Shown here: positions 22,301 through 34,300 of the stretch, piece after piece
How the letters are laid out: each line of letters starts with the position of its first letter
Position numbering within the stretch: the stretch's first letter is position 1
NCBI GenBank assembly: GCA_963970005.1
Contig: CAXAMN010026395.1
Coordinates: forward strand, 558,582 to 622,581
Reading direction: 5' to 3'
DNA from: Durusdinium trenchii
Taxonomy: Eukaryota > Sar > Dinophyceae > Suessiales > Symbiodiniaceae
Length of the DNA: 64,000 nucleotides
The notes under the pieces: model-generated
What the model was told of the DNA's origin: nothing
The model's input: only the letters and a program-made list of their open reading frames with translations
Database searches by the model: none
Program-made: the position numbers and the translations under genes

Positions 22301-25300
22301 CACATGTTGCTTGTTCAAAAAACATTGGAGACCATGTCAACTGTTTGTCTTGGAGCTGAGCCAACCGAGTTTTTTTCTCCACCTGGGCTAGGCCGATGGA
22401 CCGATGAAGTGGTTCAGTCTGCAAAGGGCGGTTTCCACCGGCTGGCACCTTTTCATGGTTTTGGTTTGAGTAAGTGGAAATCCCCCAGGGGTACAAGTCC
22501 AGGTGGTGTTTAGTCCCATCCAGTGAGTGGATGTGACAAGGGTACCCTAACCTCCATGGATAGCACCCAACTCCATGAAACTCTTGGCCTGGACTTTGAG
22601 TATGGCTAGACCTCGCTAAACCTTCTGCTGAGGCTACTTTGGAAAGACCTCCTTGTTCTTGCCAGCAAGCGTGCAACAAGCTGCCTATAGCGCAGAAGGC
22701 TGGGCTTCACCATTATTTGCTTGAATCAGCTGTGTTTGGAGATGTGTGCCGAGCTATATAAGTCCCATTAAGCCTGAGGGTCAAAAACCATCCCCATCCG
22801 ATCACCAAATGCATTCCCTGGGGTCCAGGGCGGCCCTGGTGTAGTTTTGCTATTGCTTCATTATTTTCAACTGGATTTTTGTTTGGCTGGATCTTTCATT
22901 CGGAAGTCTCCTGCGACCAAAGCGCCCATTCTCCTGCGGTGAGCTCTCAAGAGTCAAGGCTACGAAGATCCAAACACATCCAAAACTAAGTTCAAATATC
23001 ACATTATATACATATAGATCACACATATTGAATCAAATGTAGATGCACAACATGATAAATCTAACACACGAGACATGTTGTGCCCTTCAGTTCCCTTTAT
23101 TTGGATTGTTTTTTGGGCTGAACACTATCCCCCAACAGGATGCCGGGCAAAAGGACGCACGATTCAGATGGTCATGAAACCCATAGATGTGTGACCACAG
23201 ACTAAAGTCAATTCAGCTATGAGCGTTGCTTCTTGCGGTGTTTCCATTCAGCAAACCAAATCCTCAACACAGATTGGGTTGTCAAGGATTGTGAGGCTCC
23301 TTCTACCTGCATGTTTCAGCTAACTGTTGACAGTCTGGATGTCTACTCAAAATCGCCGCTACTAATATAGCTTAGCAATGTTTAGCATATATTTGGAACG
23401 GTCTTCGTTCTGTCATCATTTTGCTAAGAACCACGCTGTTCATCCACTCGCCTCCGGCTGCGAAGCGGTGCAAACAGACAATACTTGGACCCGTTCGTAC
23501 CCTGGCAGAAACAGGTACGACTGTACGACTGATTCCCCGTTTTCTGAGGTACGAGTTCCGGGTTAACCCTAGGTATTTGTGTTTCCTTTAGCTTCAACTT
23601 CATTTCAGGGTGTTCAAGGGGGGTCCACAATCTTCAAACTTGAATAATGTTCTTAACTATTGGTTGTTTCAACACTCTTGGCCGCAAAAGGTCGCGAAAC
23701 CTTGAGACCGTTCAAACTTGACATTCTGGCCCAATAGTTCAATAATTGGAGTTGAGCAAGGAGAATCGTTCATTTCATGAACTGACGTGATTGGACGATT
23801 GGACTGTGTATAGGAAGTTTGACTTTTGGAGGTTTGCAAAAACAAAAGTAACCGACAGCAATTTGAAGGCACTTTGACAGGGTCAAAACAAAGGTACCTA
23901 ATTCCTAGCATTCACGTTTTGAAGAACCGGATGCTGAGTTAGCCCCACTAATTCAAGACATGGAAGCCTCGCTCAACAAATGCTGCTATTTGTTTCGCTC
24001 GACGCGATAATGCCAGACACAAAAAGTACAGACAATTTTGCAAATAGTACGCAAATAGTACACAAAAACCCGCAAAAGTACGCAAATCGGGATTTCTGTA
24101 CTCTTGGCTTTTTGATGGCTTTCAGGATTTCATCGAGTTCACACAACTAGAACAGAGAGGTTTCCGTTGGGATGATTAGTGGAAAAGGGACGTGCTATCC
24201 AACAATAAACATCTTGTACAAACTGCAAGTCGGCCTTTCACGCTTTCTATCTATAATTTGAACCGGTCAGATGCTCATTGATCGCACACTTGTTTCCACT
24301 GTGGCTTACAGGTGTTCCACTTGATTGCACACGTTAAAGTGTGCTCATCAAGAAAAGAAAAGGAGCAGCGCTAGCGTTCAATTTTGGTTGAAACCGTTCA
24401 CTTTTGGGTGGAATCGGCCAAGCCGGCCTAATAGGAAAGAATTCCCAATAGTGAAGAAATAATTGAAAAAATTGTTGAGGGTCCAGGGTGTAATTATATG
24501 ATCTATTGGAGACCCCTTGGAAGGTGCTGTTATCTAATTAATGTATAATTGTGGCAGTGGCTCAAAAATATGCAAGTCATGATTGCCAGGACCCAACAGT
24601 TGTTCAACAGGGCACCGAAATCGCGCTGAAGTGCGTGGTTGTTGGGAGAGGTGGACATATGAGCTGTTGAAGGTGCTGGGATACAGGGGTCAAACTTCCT
24701 GGAAAGATTGTCCTAGCATGGTCCCAAACCTTGGGACCCTGGTGTACGTGGTTTTCACCCACAACAACACCCATCAACACCTAACATTCAGGTGCTTGAT
24801 TTGCTTCTACAATATGTTCTAATGATTCTAATGATCTTCAGATGTTTAAAAAAACATCCCCGCGCCTCCCCGAACATGACATTTTTGTGGAAATCATTCA
24901 TAGCAGGGTCGCAGCCCGAAACCTTCGCAGGGGGGGTTGGACTCGGAACACCAATGTTTTTCTCCCCGCTTTCCGTTGTCCCATTCTCTACTCAAATGGC
25001 TGGAACATGTGAAGAAATGCATGTTTGTTAAGTTTATGTTTTTCACCATATCCAGACCATCCATGGATGTCCATATGAAGTTCTGAAAAGCACAGCCACT
25101 GAAAACCGGTTTCAGACCTACTTGTAACTCGACCCAATCCCTAAAACCGGTCAGGGACGACCTTTGAACAATGCTCGCAGGCATCCGCGAAATCAACTCG
25201 ACCGGATGATCTCGAACACATCGGTTCGGGTGGATTGAACTCGATCTGATCATCGTGGATCCATATATCGATCTCAATCCGAGAATTGATCTTCTCCACA

Positions 25301-28300
25301 CATGATTCGACCCACATCCACTGGCATGGAATTGGCACCATTCTCTCATGTTTGCATTATATATAGTTGTTTCCGCAGGCTTGATCCTGGAGTTCTACCG
25401 TGGCTTCAACGTCTCGTGGACTGACCCGTCCAAGTACTTCGAAGCGCCCAGCATCCTGGAGAGCCGTGCGGCTCAACGCGCGGCGAGTTGGGCAGTTGGG
25501 CGATGCATGGCCTTCAAAACGCCCAACTGGTTGGTTGATGAATGTAGTTTTCGACGTCGACGTAGGATTAATCAACCCCCCCTTCAAGGTCAACAGGATT
25601 TAACAGATTGGTTCATCCTAGGTGCGCATTAAGCTGGGACTGAGACCGAAGAGAAAACGGTGGTACCAAAGCAAGCGGTTTCAGGGCGATACAAAAAAAA
25701 CGTAAACCTAAATATGTATATAATCCGCGACGCAGAGATAGAATAAATTTGAATATTTCAAACAGAAGGTGCAATTTTGGTGGTTTCCAAGCAAGGCTTT
25801 AAATAGAAGAAAATGCCTTGCGCAAGAGGTGCTTTGTTGATGCTTTTTTGATGCTGTTTGGGCACTCTGAACTCCAATATCTTCTATTTGAACGGTCTTG
25901 CCAGAGAAGCAGGATTTCATGGTATTTACAGTGAAGTCTTGAAGTTTTGGATGATCTTGTCCAAAATTTAGCCGGGACAGACGGTGCAAGTTAAACCCAA
26001 AAATCAGAGGACCTAGTGCACAACCCAAGATGTCCAGAATCCCGGTACAAAACGGTAAAAAATAACGAGTTTTTTGTTTTTTTTTTCTGAAGGTCAGATC
26101 CACAAGACAGCAGAACAACAAGTGAAGGTCAAATAGAAGATATTGCCAAAGCAACCAAGCACATCAAATAGAAGAAATGTATATGTGATTATTTTGGTGT
26201 TACAAAATAATCTGGTAATATCTTCTAGCAGCCTTTTCCTGACCCATGAGTCCATCTTCAGAGCTTTTCTCTCACCAGGGTTTCTCCCTCAAAGTTAAGA
26301 AGATCAAACATTCCAATAATTACCCCTAAGATCAGTCCCATGAAAGGGACTTTCCCAAATAGGTCATGTTTCTGGATATTCTTGCTGTGTTGTTGTGAAT
26401 ATGTATCTATCCATATATCTATCTATTAATAGATCTATTCATCAATGCTTGCATATTTCCCAGAGATGAGCAGTGGAGAAACATCGGACCGGCGAGGAAG
26501 GAAACAATCTGCGCGGACCAAAAATGAAATCAAATAGAAGATCAAAAACAAACATTTCAAATAGAAGATGTACCTCATCGGACAGATTTCAAATAGAAGA
26601 TATTAGATATTAGGCTATTTAGTGTTTTTTGCAAAAGTAGCTATATAACATGATATAACACCTCTTTTATGCTCCGGCAAAGCCCTTTTCTTCTATTTGA
26701 ATGTGTTTTTCGCACGCACCAGAAACAGTTTCAAATAGAATATTGAAATTCTGAATATTCGGGAATTTCTTCTATCTCTGCGTCCCGGGTTATAATTGGT
26801 TGATGCCGAAGAATCTCCCAAGTGAATGGTACCAAACAACTCCTCTATTCTTTTCAGGACATCATTGCTGTGAAGCCTTCCAGTTCGTACTCGAACGACC
26901 ATGGGTCCCATGGTCCATGGGACATCACCCGAACCCCAAAACCTGGGAACCCTGGGAACCAGACTGCGAGGTGCCAACTGAGAGTGTGTCGGTCCACTCG
27001 GGTTATGTGAGGATTAGGTTTCAAAAGATCTACTTCTTCGCAGGGTGCGATTTGGGTGCCCAATTGAGTCCTAGACTCTGACACTGGCCCCTATACAACC
27101 GTCTAAGACCATCATGTGCTGCCCTCCGACCCAGATTGATACGGCGCCAGGACACTGCCCTTTTGAAGAGGTGCAATGAAACCAGGATGATGACCTCACA
27201 GGCGCCCTTTGGACAAACAGATGCTTTAACCCCAGCCCGATGTAGAACTCTGAAAACAACGTCCAGCAGATGTGCTGTGCAAGGCTTGGAAAACGATGAA
27301 GCTCTCACAAAGCCCACATAAGAATCGTAAAGAAAAGCTGGTGTACCTGTGGTGACTCCATGTATTCCCAAACCATAGAAACAATCCATGTCATGAAAAA
27401 AAGAAGTCATGTTGCACTTAGGGGCTGGGTCTTGTAGATTTGAATCATCCACGGTGCCCCTTTCACATCAAATTTTATGGGGACCTCCCAGTCTGGACAG
27501 CATCGTTGTTGGGTTGCTCGGCAAGGTTTTTTGAAGGACGACTTAGTGAAATTGGGCTCACTAATGCCTTCCTCCGCACCCAATCATCTAAACCCCGTTG
27601 GTGAAACATTGATTTGTCCGGAGGCGTTGGAAGCGTTTATGTGGTTGCTTGGAGGGGGCCCAATAGCTCGACGCCTTGAAGTCTCTCCTGGCATGCTCAG
27701 AAACATCGGCGTTTAGCTGGGGTTTTCTTCATCAATTCATTCATGTTCTAAGTATGAACTCCGCAGGCCATGGAGTTGTATGCCAACTTGACGGGTGACT
27801 GGGATGGGGTGGAGCTGCTGATCCGTGATGGACGGCGAGAAGTGCGTGGAAGATGCTGCCAGGCAGAAAGAACTGTCCTTTCGTGGTCCTAAAGCCCGAT
27901 GTCACCAGCCTTGAAAGGTATAATGACACCTGTTGATTCATAAAACCCCCTAGGTGCGTAGTCAGGTCATACCACGGTCATGTCCAACAACGTGGCCGGG
28001 TCGCTCGAGCTCGAGCCACCCATGGCGGACCCGAGCTGCCCTGAGCTGCGGCCGAGAGCTGCGGCCATAGGAGAGTTCTTTCGGAGGTCCATGGTGCTTT
28101 TTTGATCAGTTGGGCATGGGAGTGTCTGGGCATGGGACGATAGCATATTTATTGACTTTGGTTAACCTGGGGTCAATAGCGGCAAACATTCCAGTCCCAT
28201 CATAGGCGATGGCAATGTGTGACCCTAAGAGCAGCGTTGTCCACGGTTTTCCTGTGGGGTGGGGTTCACAATGACCAACTGCTGTAGGAATTGATTTTAC

Positions 28301-31300
28301 TTTCATCGTCCAACAGTACTTGTACCATCTGCCGGGTCTCGCGCAAACAGCACTCTGGGTGCCGAATTTGCACCCGCTGAGGGAACGACGGAGGGCACCC
28401 CACCTGCGATGCAACCATTGCTGTCATCCCGTACCATACTGGGTTGGTCAACGCTCAATGAGTGGATCCATGTCGATCCATCCCGCAACGAAGAAGAGGT
28501 CTCGAACGAGAGCATGATTTGCAGCGCGAAGACAAGTGCAAATGCAAGAACATTTTCAGAACCCTGTGTCACTGTGTGTTTGACAATCACCTAAAAAAAA
28601 ACTATCCGTGATTTTTAAGGAAAGCCTGTGGGTCCAACTTAATCCTCCAGTGTGAACTTGTATGTACATCCATGCATATACTATACTCCTTCTCAGCCCA
28701 TGAAAGACTGCTGAGATGCAGAATTTTCGGCGGTTGGTACACCCTGTGTCACCCTTCGCCACAGAAAGGACAACAATTTTCTCGGCATCAAAAACCAGTT
28801 GACCTGGTCATGCGACGCCATGCGAATGCTCCGAGCTGAAATGTTAATCCATACGGATCCACATACCTTCGGAGAAGGTGATTGGAGACTATTTATGTAG
28901 GCTTGGAGAGCCCACATACCTTCTGAGAAGGTATGTGGATCCATAGGGAATTAAAGATTTGTCAGTAGGAGTGTCATGATGCTACCTTATACATTCATCA
29001 CTCGATCAGGCACTGACATGTAGGTCATATATGTGCGTAGAAACCACGGAGCATGTTTTTGTATAGGTCGGTCGAAAACAACGGTGTTCCCATAGACCAT
29101 CTTCGAGTAACAAACAAATTGTGGTGGACATTGCAGGACCAAGCTGCATTCTCTTTCGCAGATCTAGCCCGGCCAAGTGAGGCTTCAATGACTACTTCTG
29201 GTACCCGCCAGCGTGTCGTGAAGCTCAGCCCAGCATCGACGTCATGTCCTTGTTTGACCATAGGATTTGGTGTGCCAAGCATGCTTCCTTCACTCGTGGG
29301 ACTCGTGTGTCCGAAACATGGGACTCGTGGTACGCGTGCTTGGTATCTGTAAAGTCTGGAACATCGGCTACAGTACTCACTGTTCTTTTGGGCCGGGGCC
29401 ATGACCCATGACTTCTCAGTTGAACAAAAAAGGACGTCGCCTCTTCTTCTGATGCCTCGCCTCTTCCGCGCCACTTCGCTTCTTCGCCTCTTCCGCGCCT
29501 CTTCGCATCCGCGCCACTTCGAGGAGAACTCCTCGAGGTGCGTGCTCTTCGTCACTGCTGGCAATGGCTGGAATTTGGATCCCTGGCGCGCGCTTTCGTC
29601 GTGCTGTGCTCGTCGAAGCGTCGGTGGTGAGCTACGCTTCGGGTTCACCGGTCGAAGCTGAAAGCCCTTCGCCACAGAGCTTAAACCTGGAAGGAAGTGT
29701 AGCACATTTTGGACGAGAGAACCTTTAAACTTTACAGAACTTATTATAGGCCGGGTTCCATCTCGGGATTTCAATCTGCAGCTACAGCTCGATTGTTTAT
29801 TGGCATTTTTTGTCAGCAGGGGTCTCCTTCGAGGGGCCACCTTCTGAAATCAGTTCCTGCAGGATCTTTTGGTGAGGCTTTGCGTTTCTCCAAAAATATG
29901 TTGTGACATTTAGTCCAGGAGTCCAACGTCGGTCCAGATATGTCACATGCCCTAAGAATCAAGGACCGGAAGGTTTGGTTCGGGTCCAAGCCCCTGTGAT
30001 GCAGGATAGGACCATATATATGGAGAGTCGACATGATGCTTCGGTTTCTTTTCTTTTGGCACGTATTCCGAGGTTTGTGCTGACATGTGCTTAACAAAAT
30101 GTTATTAATACTGAATATGTCCTTGCATGTATTCTGACATTTGTTCTGACATTCGTTTACAAAGTGTTTTGATGTTTGTTCTGATATGTCAATTGGCATT
30201 ATGTCATGTATTCTGGCATCTGTTGTAGCCTTTCTGCTGGCGTCCGGCGTCATGCACGGCATGCGTTCTGACATATGTTCCGATCATTTGGTCTGACATG
30301 TGTTGTATCACCTTGTGTGTGTGTGCGCGTGTTTTTTTTCGGAAGATTTGCACAGCTGCCTGAACCCGGGTCCAGTACAGCGCACCACTTGGCCGCCCCA
30401 ACCCGCAACAGTCCAGCGCAAATGTGTTCCAGACCATGCTTTCTTGCAGTGGGTCAAAACCGGGGGACCTTGGTTGACCACCAAAAATGAAAAGGATAGA
30501 CTATATCTGACAAGTCCACCTATACCCTGTTTTTGGGGGGCTCAAGTCTGTGCGACCAGTCAACCTACCGACCGGCCGTCAAGTCTACAGTCTGTGTTCT
30601 GCATAGAATATCTTCTCGGAGGGTGGGAAAGGCGATGGGCCATCGGGCGGTGGGCCTTCGAAGCCACGCCGCCCCCCCGTGGCATCGCCTGACATCGGAC
30701 CGGTTAGATGTGCATCGGTGAGCACCGGACGAAGGTGTGCCGGGTTGCACCCGTTTGACCCAAATGCTGAAACCAGATATTGTTCCGGATTTTGTCCAAC
30801 TCTTTTCTTTCCAGATCACTCCCAAACAGGGGTCTCACAACTTCTTTTGGTTGTGACTTGATCGCACTCTATCTATTGTTGTTCATCGATTCAAGGGGTC
30901 AGGACCCTGCCCCTGTGTGCCGTTCTTGCAGCTCGCCGCCTGAGCCCAAGCCAGGAAGAAACGATGCAAAAATCCACAGCATGGAATATGCCACTGGCGC
31001 CTGTTGTGGCCAAAAATTGGTCGGTCTACACGTACTTGCCATTGCAAGTGCGCAGCACCTTCTACTGGTGGATACCCTGTCTGATCGCTGCGAATTGTGC
31101 TTTCTCAGGGAATCCAGTGACTGTTTGGTGGGTCACCTTAGGTTCCAAAGACCGAGCCCCATGGTCCCGGAGTCTTGAATTGGTGGCAATTGGTCTTCGG
31201 TATTCGGTAAGTCTCAATTGTTATGACATTTCTGGGTTTGGATCCCTTTCCCCCAACCCGACCGCTGCGTGGTACCACCTGAAGATTGAACAATGAGGCC

Positions 31301-34300
31301 GGCTAGGTATGGGAAGAAGGAGACCCGCAGCCACACGTTCTTTTTTTGTCCTCTTCCATGAGGCCCAAGTGGGGCTCAGACTCTCCATGACCGACCATGA
31401 CCTTCAGTTCGTGACCTCTTTGGAGTCTTTGGTTCTGAAGGGAGGTCACTTTGAAGTCCCACCACATGTTTTCTTACTGTGGAGGGTCCAAGATGTTCCC
31501 CCTGAGGGTCACATGTTTTGATCACTTATGCCCTAGGGCTCCAAGTACCTCTTCAGAGGGTTCCTGTCGACCCTTGCGCTCTTCGATCTCAGCGCAGGTG
31601 CCTGATCCCACGTTCATCAGCTTGAAGCCCATGGAGATTACCTTCCCTCCGTTCGATCGCCAAGCGCATATCCGCGGAGACAAGCGCACCGCCCCCAGCG
31701 CTCTGACGGTGGACAAGTATGTGAGCCAGGAGCACAACACGGGATCTTCGTTGCGGTGCAACGTGTGAGAATCAGGCACATGTTGTTGTCTTTGTTTAAA
31801 TCAGGCACACCGCACGTGAGAACAAACAGATCTCTGAGCTCACATATGGGAGCACAAATACAAGAGCAAATGCATGAAGCCACATGTGAGATAAAACTCA
31901 TATGAGAGCACACAAAAGAGCTCGTTGATGAGAGCACACAAATGGGAGTGCACGTGTTTTTCTTAATCACGCACACACACAAACATGTCAGAACACAGGT
32001 ATAAGATGGTATAAGAGTATAGGAACACAAACAAATGCGAGAGTATACACATGAGAGCACATACATGGGAGCATGAGAGCACGCATTGAGACACATGAGA
32101 GTACACACACATACATAAGAGCTGAGAGCGGACATACATGAGATCATGAGAGCACGCATTGAAGCACATAAGAGCACACACATAAGAGCTAAAAACTGAC
32201 ATATGAGAGCACAAGTGAAAGCGCACATATGCACGTACCACGCACGCACGTACACACACAAACACACACGGGAGCACAACTAAAAAAAAACAACAACACA
32301 TTTAGACACATCAAGTTTGCACCTCAAGGTTCACAAAGCGCTGCCACAAAATCTGCACAATGAAGTTGACAAAGTGGTGTGCCTGCCCCTATCCTGCCAC
32401 AAAATCTGCATTTCTCAAGTCCAAACTTTACAAATCAAATCAAATCAATGCATATAAGCCAATCTGAGCATACCAGAGACCACCACCATGTCCAAAGTAT
32501 ATTGCACACATCCCAGTAAAACATTTGTTCCATCTTTTCCATGCGTCCCTACGGGTGGCCTTTTGCGACCCGTATGGCAACATCAGGCGAGGCAAGATTC
32601 ACCTCCGAAAGTCAAGGGTTCTCTGACCCAAAGTTGGCACCGCCTCCATCGAGGGGACCCGGACTGCCTCCGGTCAACACTGCAAGCTGCCGCCGCCCCA
32701 CGTCGGGTAGAACCACCCGGAAGGTTCCGCTGAAGCGTGTCCACCGTGTCACGTCGATGAACATTCCACATCAATGGGAAGGACAAACACCAATGACCAA
32801 TGACCGATGAGTCGGGCCTGCACAACGTTGCTTTAGAGCTCAATCCTCTCAAGTCCAACATAATTCGCAAGACACGGGCAAACCAATTAAGCTGCTGAGG
32901 GCGGAGTGAGCCCAGGTTGCGCAAGTTTGGATCCTTCCAACTCTTACTCACTGGTCAAAGACTGGCCCTGTCAACCCTGTAGCCATTTGGAAATCAATGT
33001 ACAACTGAAGAGGAGCAACCCAACGACCTTCGGTCGCAGCACGACCGTTCAACATGAAACCAGTAAAACATCTTTGATCTCCTGCGTTTGCCGCGAAAAG
33101 TGGACCAAGTCCGAACATGGGCACAAAACCACTTCTGAGCACCTGCCACAAAAGCATCCAACCGAAGCATTGCACCTCCCACAAAAACCGACCAACCGAC
33201 CATGTAACGACAATGAAGACAACATGTTGCTGTGTTTGGCACAAAAGCAAACCAGTGACCAGCGCGAACTCTGACCACAAACGTTGCCGGTGAACGCCCA
33301 AGGTATTTGCTCCCAAACATGAGGTTTCACACTACCTGGAGTTTGCAGTTCGTTATTTAGAACATGGAACATGACCCAAAAAATCAGGTACATTTGTCAT
33401 GACACTCATTTTCGGTACTTTCCCAGGTCGACTCCAGGTAGTTCATCTGGATCGAAACACCGGTACGGTCGATGCCCGGTGGGTTTTTCCTGCTGGATGA
33501 ACCTAGGCAAACGTTGCCCTGCAGGATCTGAGCCAGTTGGCTCCGTCAGCAGAGGAAATGGTTCGGGCCATGCTGATCGATTTGCAGATGGTGAATGACA
33601 TGCTGTTGGATCAGGTGCAGACAGGAGAATGTTTTTCCCGCAATAATTTTGTTTATAGGGTAAAAAAGCTGTATGCGAGAACGCCCGTCCTGGTCGAAGA
33701 ATCTTCTTAGAGTATAAGGTCACTCACTCACTTGAAAGATTAAATATGTCGAGGAACAAGAAGCTACTAGGGGCTCCTGGCCGTACTACTAGGAACAAGA
33801 AGCTACTAGGAACATATGGCTCTATATATGGCTCTTGATGGCTCCATAATATGGCTCCCAGTATGGCTCCCGATCTGCGGGCAGACGGTTCCCACCCGGT
33901 CGTTTCTTGGTGATTCGTTTGTGGCGCAGCGTCCATGATTGACATGTCGAGGTCAATGTCCAATCCCAGAACAAACAACGGGACTCGAATAGATACGCCA
34001 CCATGAATGGGTCATGTTCATCAGTGAATGTTAGTAACTGTTCAATACACGGATGGTTTGGGAATTCAATTCTCAATACCGTCCACCAGCTGAGCAGGGC
34101 ACGAACACCAACCCGTTCATTCGTTAACACCTCACACTCTTGTTCGCTTCCTTCACACGGATTGCGAGGAGACTCATATCGGGAAGTGGCATGCCGATGG
34201 ATTCAGTCCAACCAGGAGGTGTGGAGAAGCTGGTTGCCAGATCCCACCACCTGCTTTGCCCAATTCGGACTCTATCATGAAGCTTGGGCCTAGACTAACT

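Larger units (their letters stand above)
28453..30954. other. Intron 6
   Basis: 2.5 kb. Holds the foldback at 28855-28942, a tandem CGCCTCTTCCGCGCC zone at 29452-29525 and the TGTTCTGACAT array at 30079-30305. The long minus frame 29025-29840 is not supported as a gene. Confidence 0.5.

Noticed and set aside
27477..27716. 79-codon frame with CPEALEAFMWLLGGG in intron 4
   Set aside because: Looks somewhat protein-like, but no acceptor or donor keeps the large gene's frame and no family is recognised.
29025..29840. 271-codon minus-strand frame
   Set aside because: Its Arg/Lys-rich core comes from a CGCCTCTTCC tandem zone; no domain, no splice context, inside an intron of the plus-strand gene.
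31638..32279. 213-codon Cys-rich minus frame
   Set aside because: By-product of the ATGAGAGCACACA array; also overlaps exon 8 on the other strand.
31800..32280. CRISPR-like appearance of regularly recurring AGAGCACACA
   Set aside because: Spacing is irregular, units are degenerate and the organism is eukaryotic.
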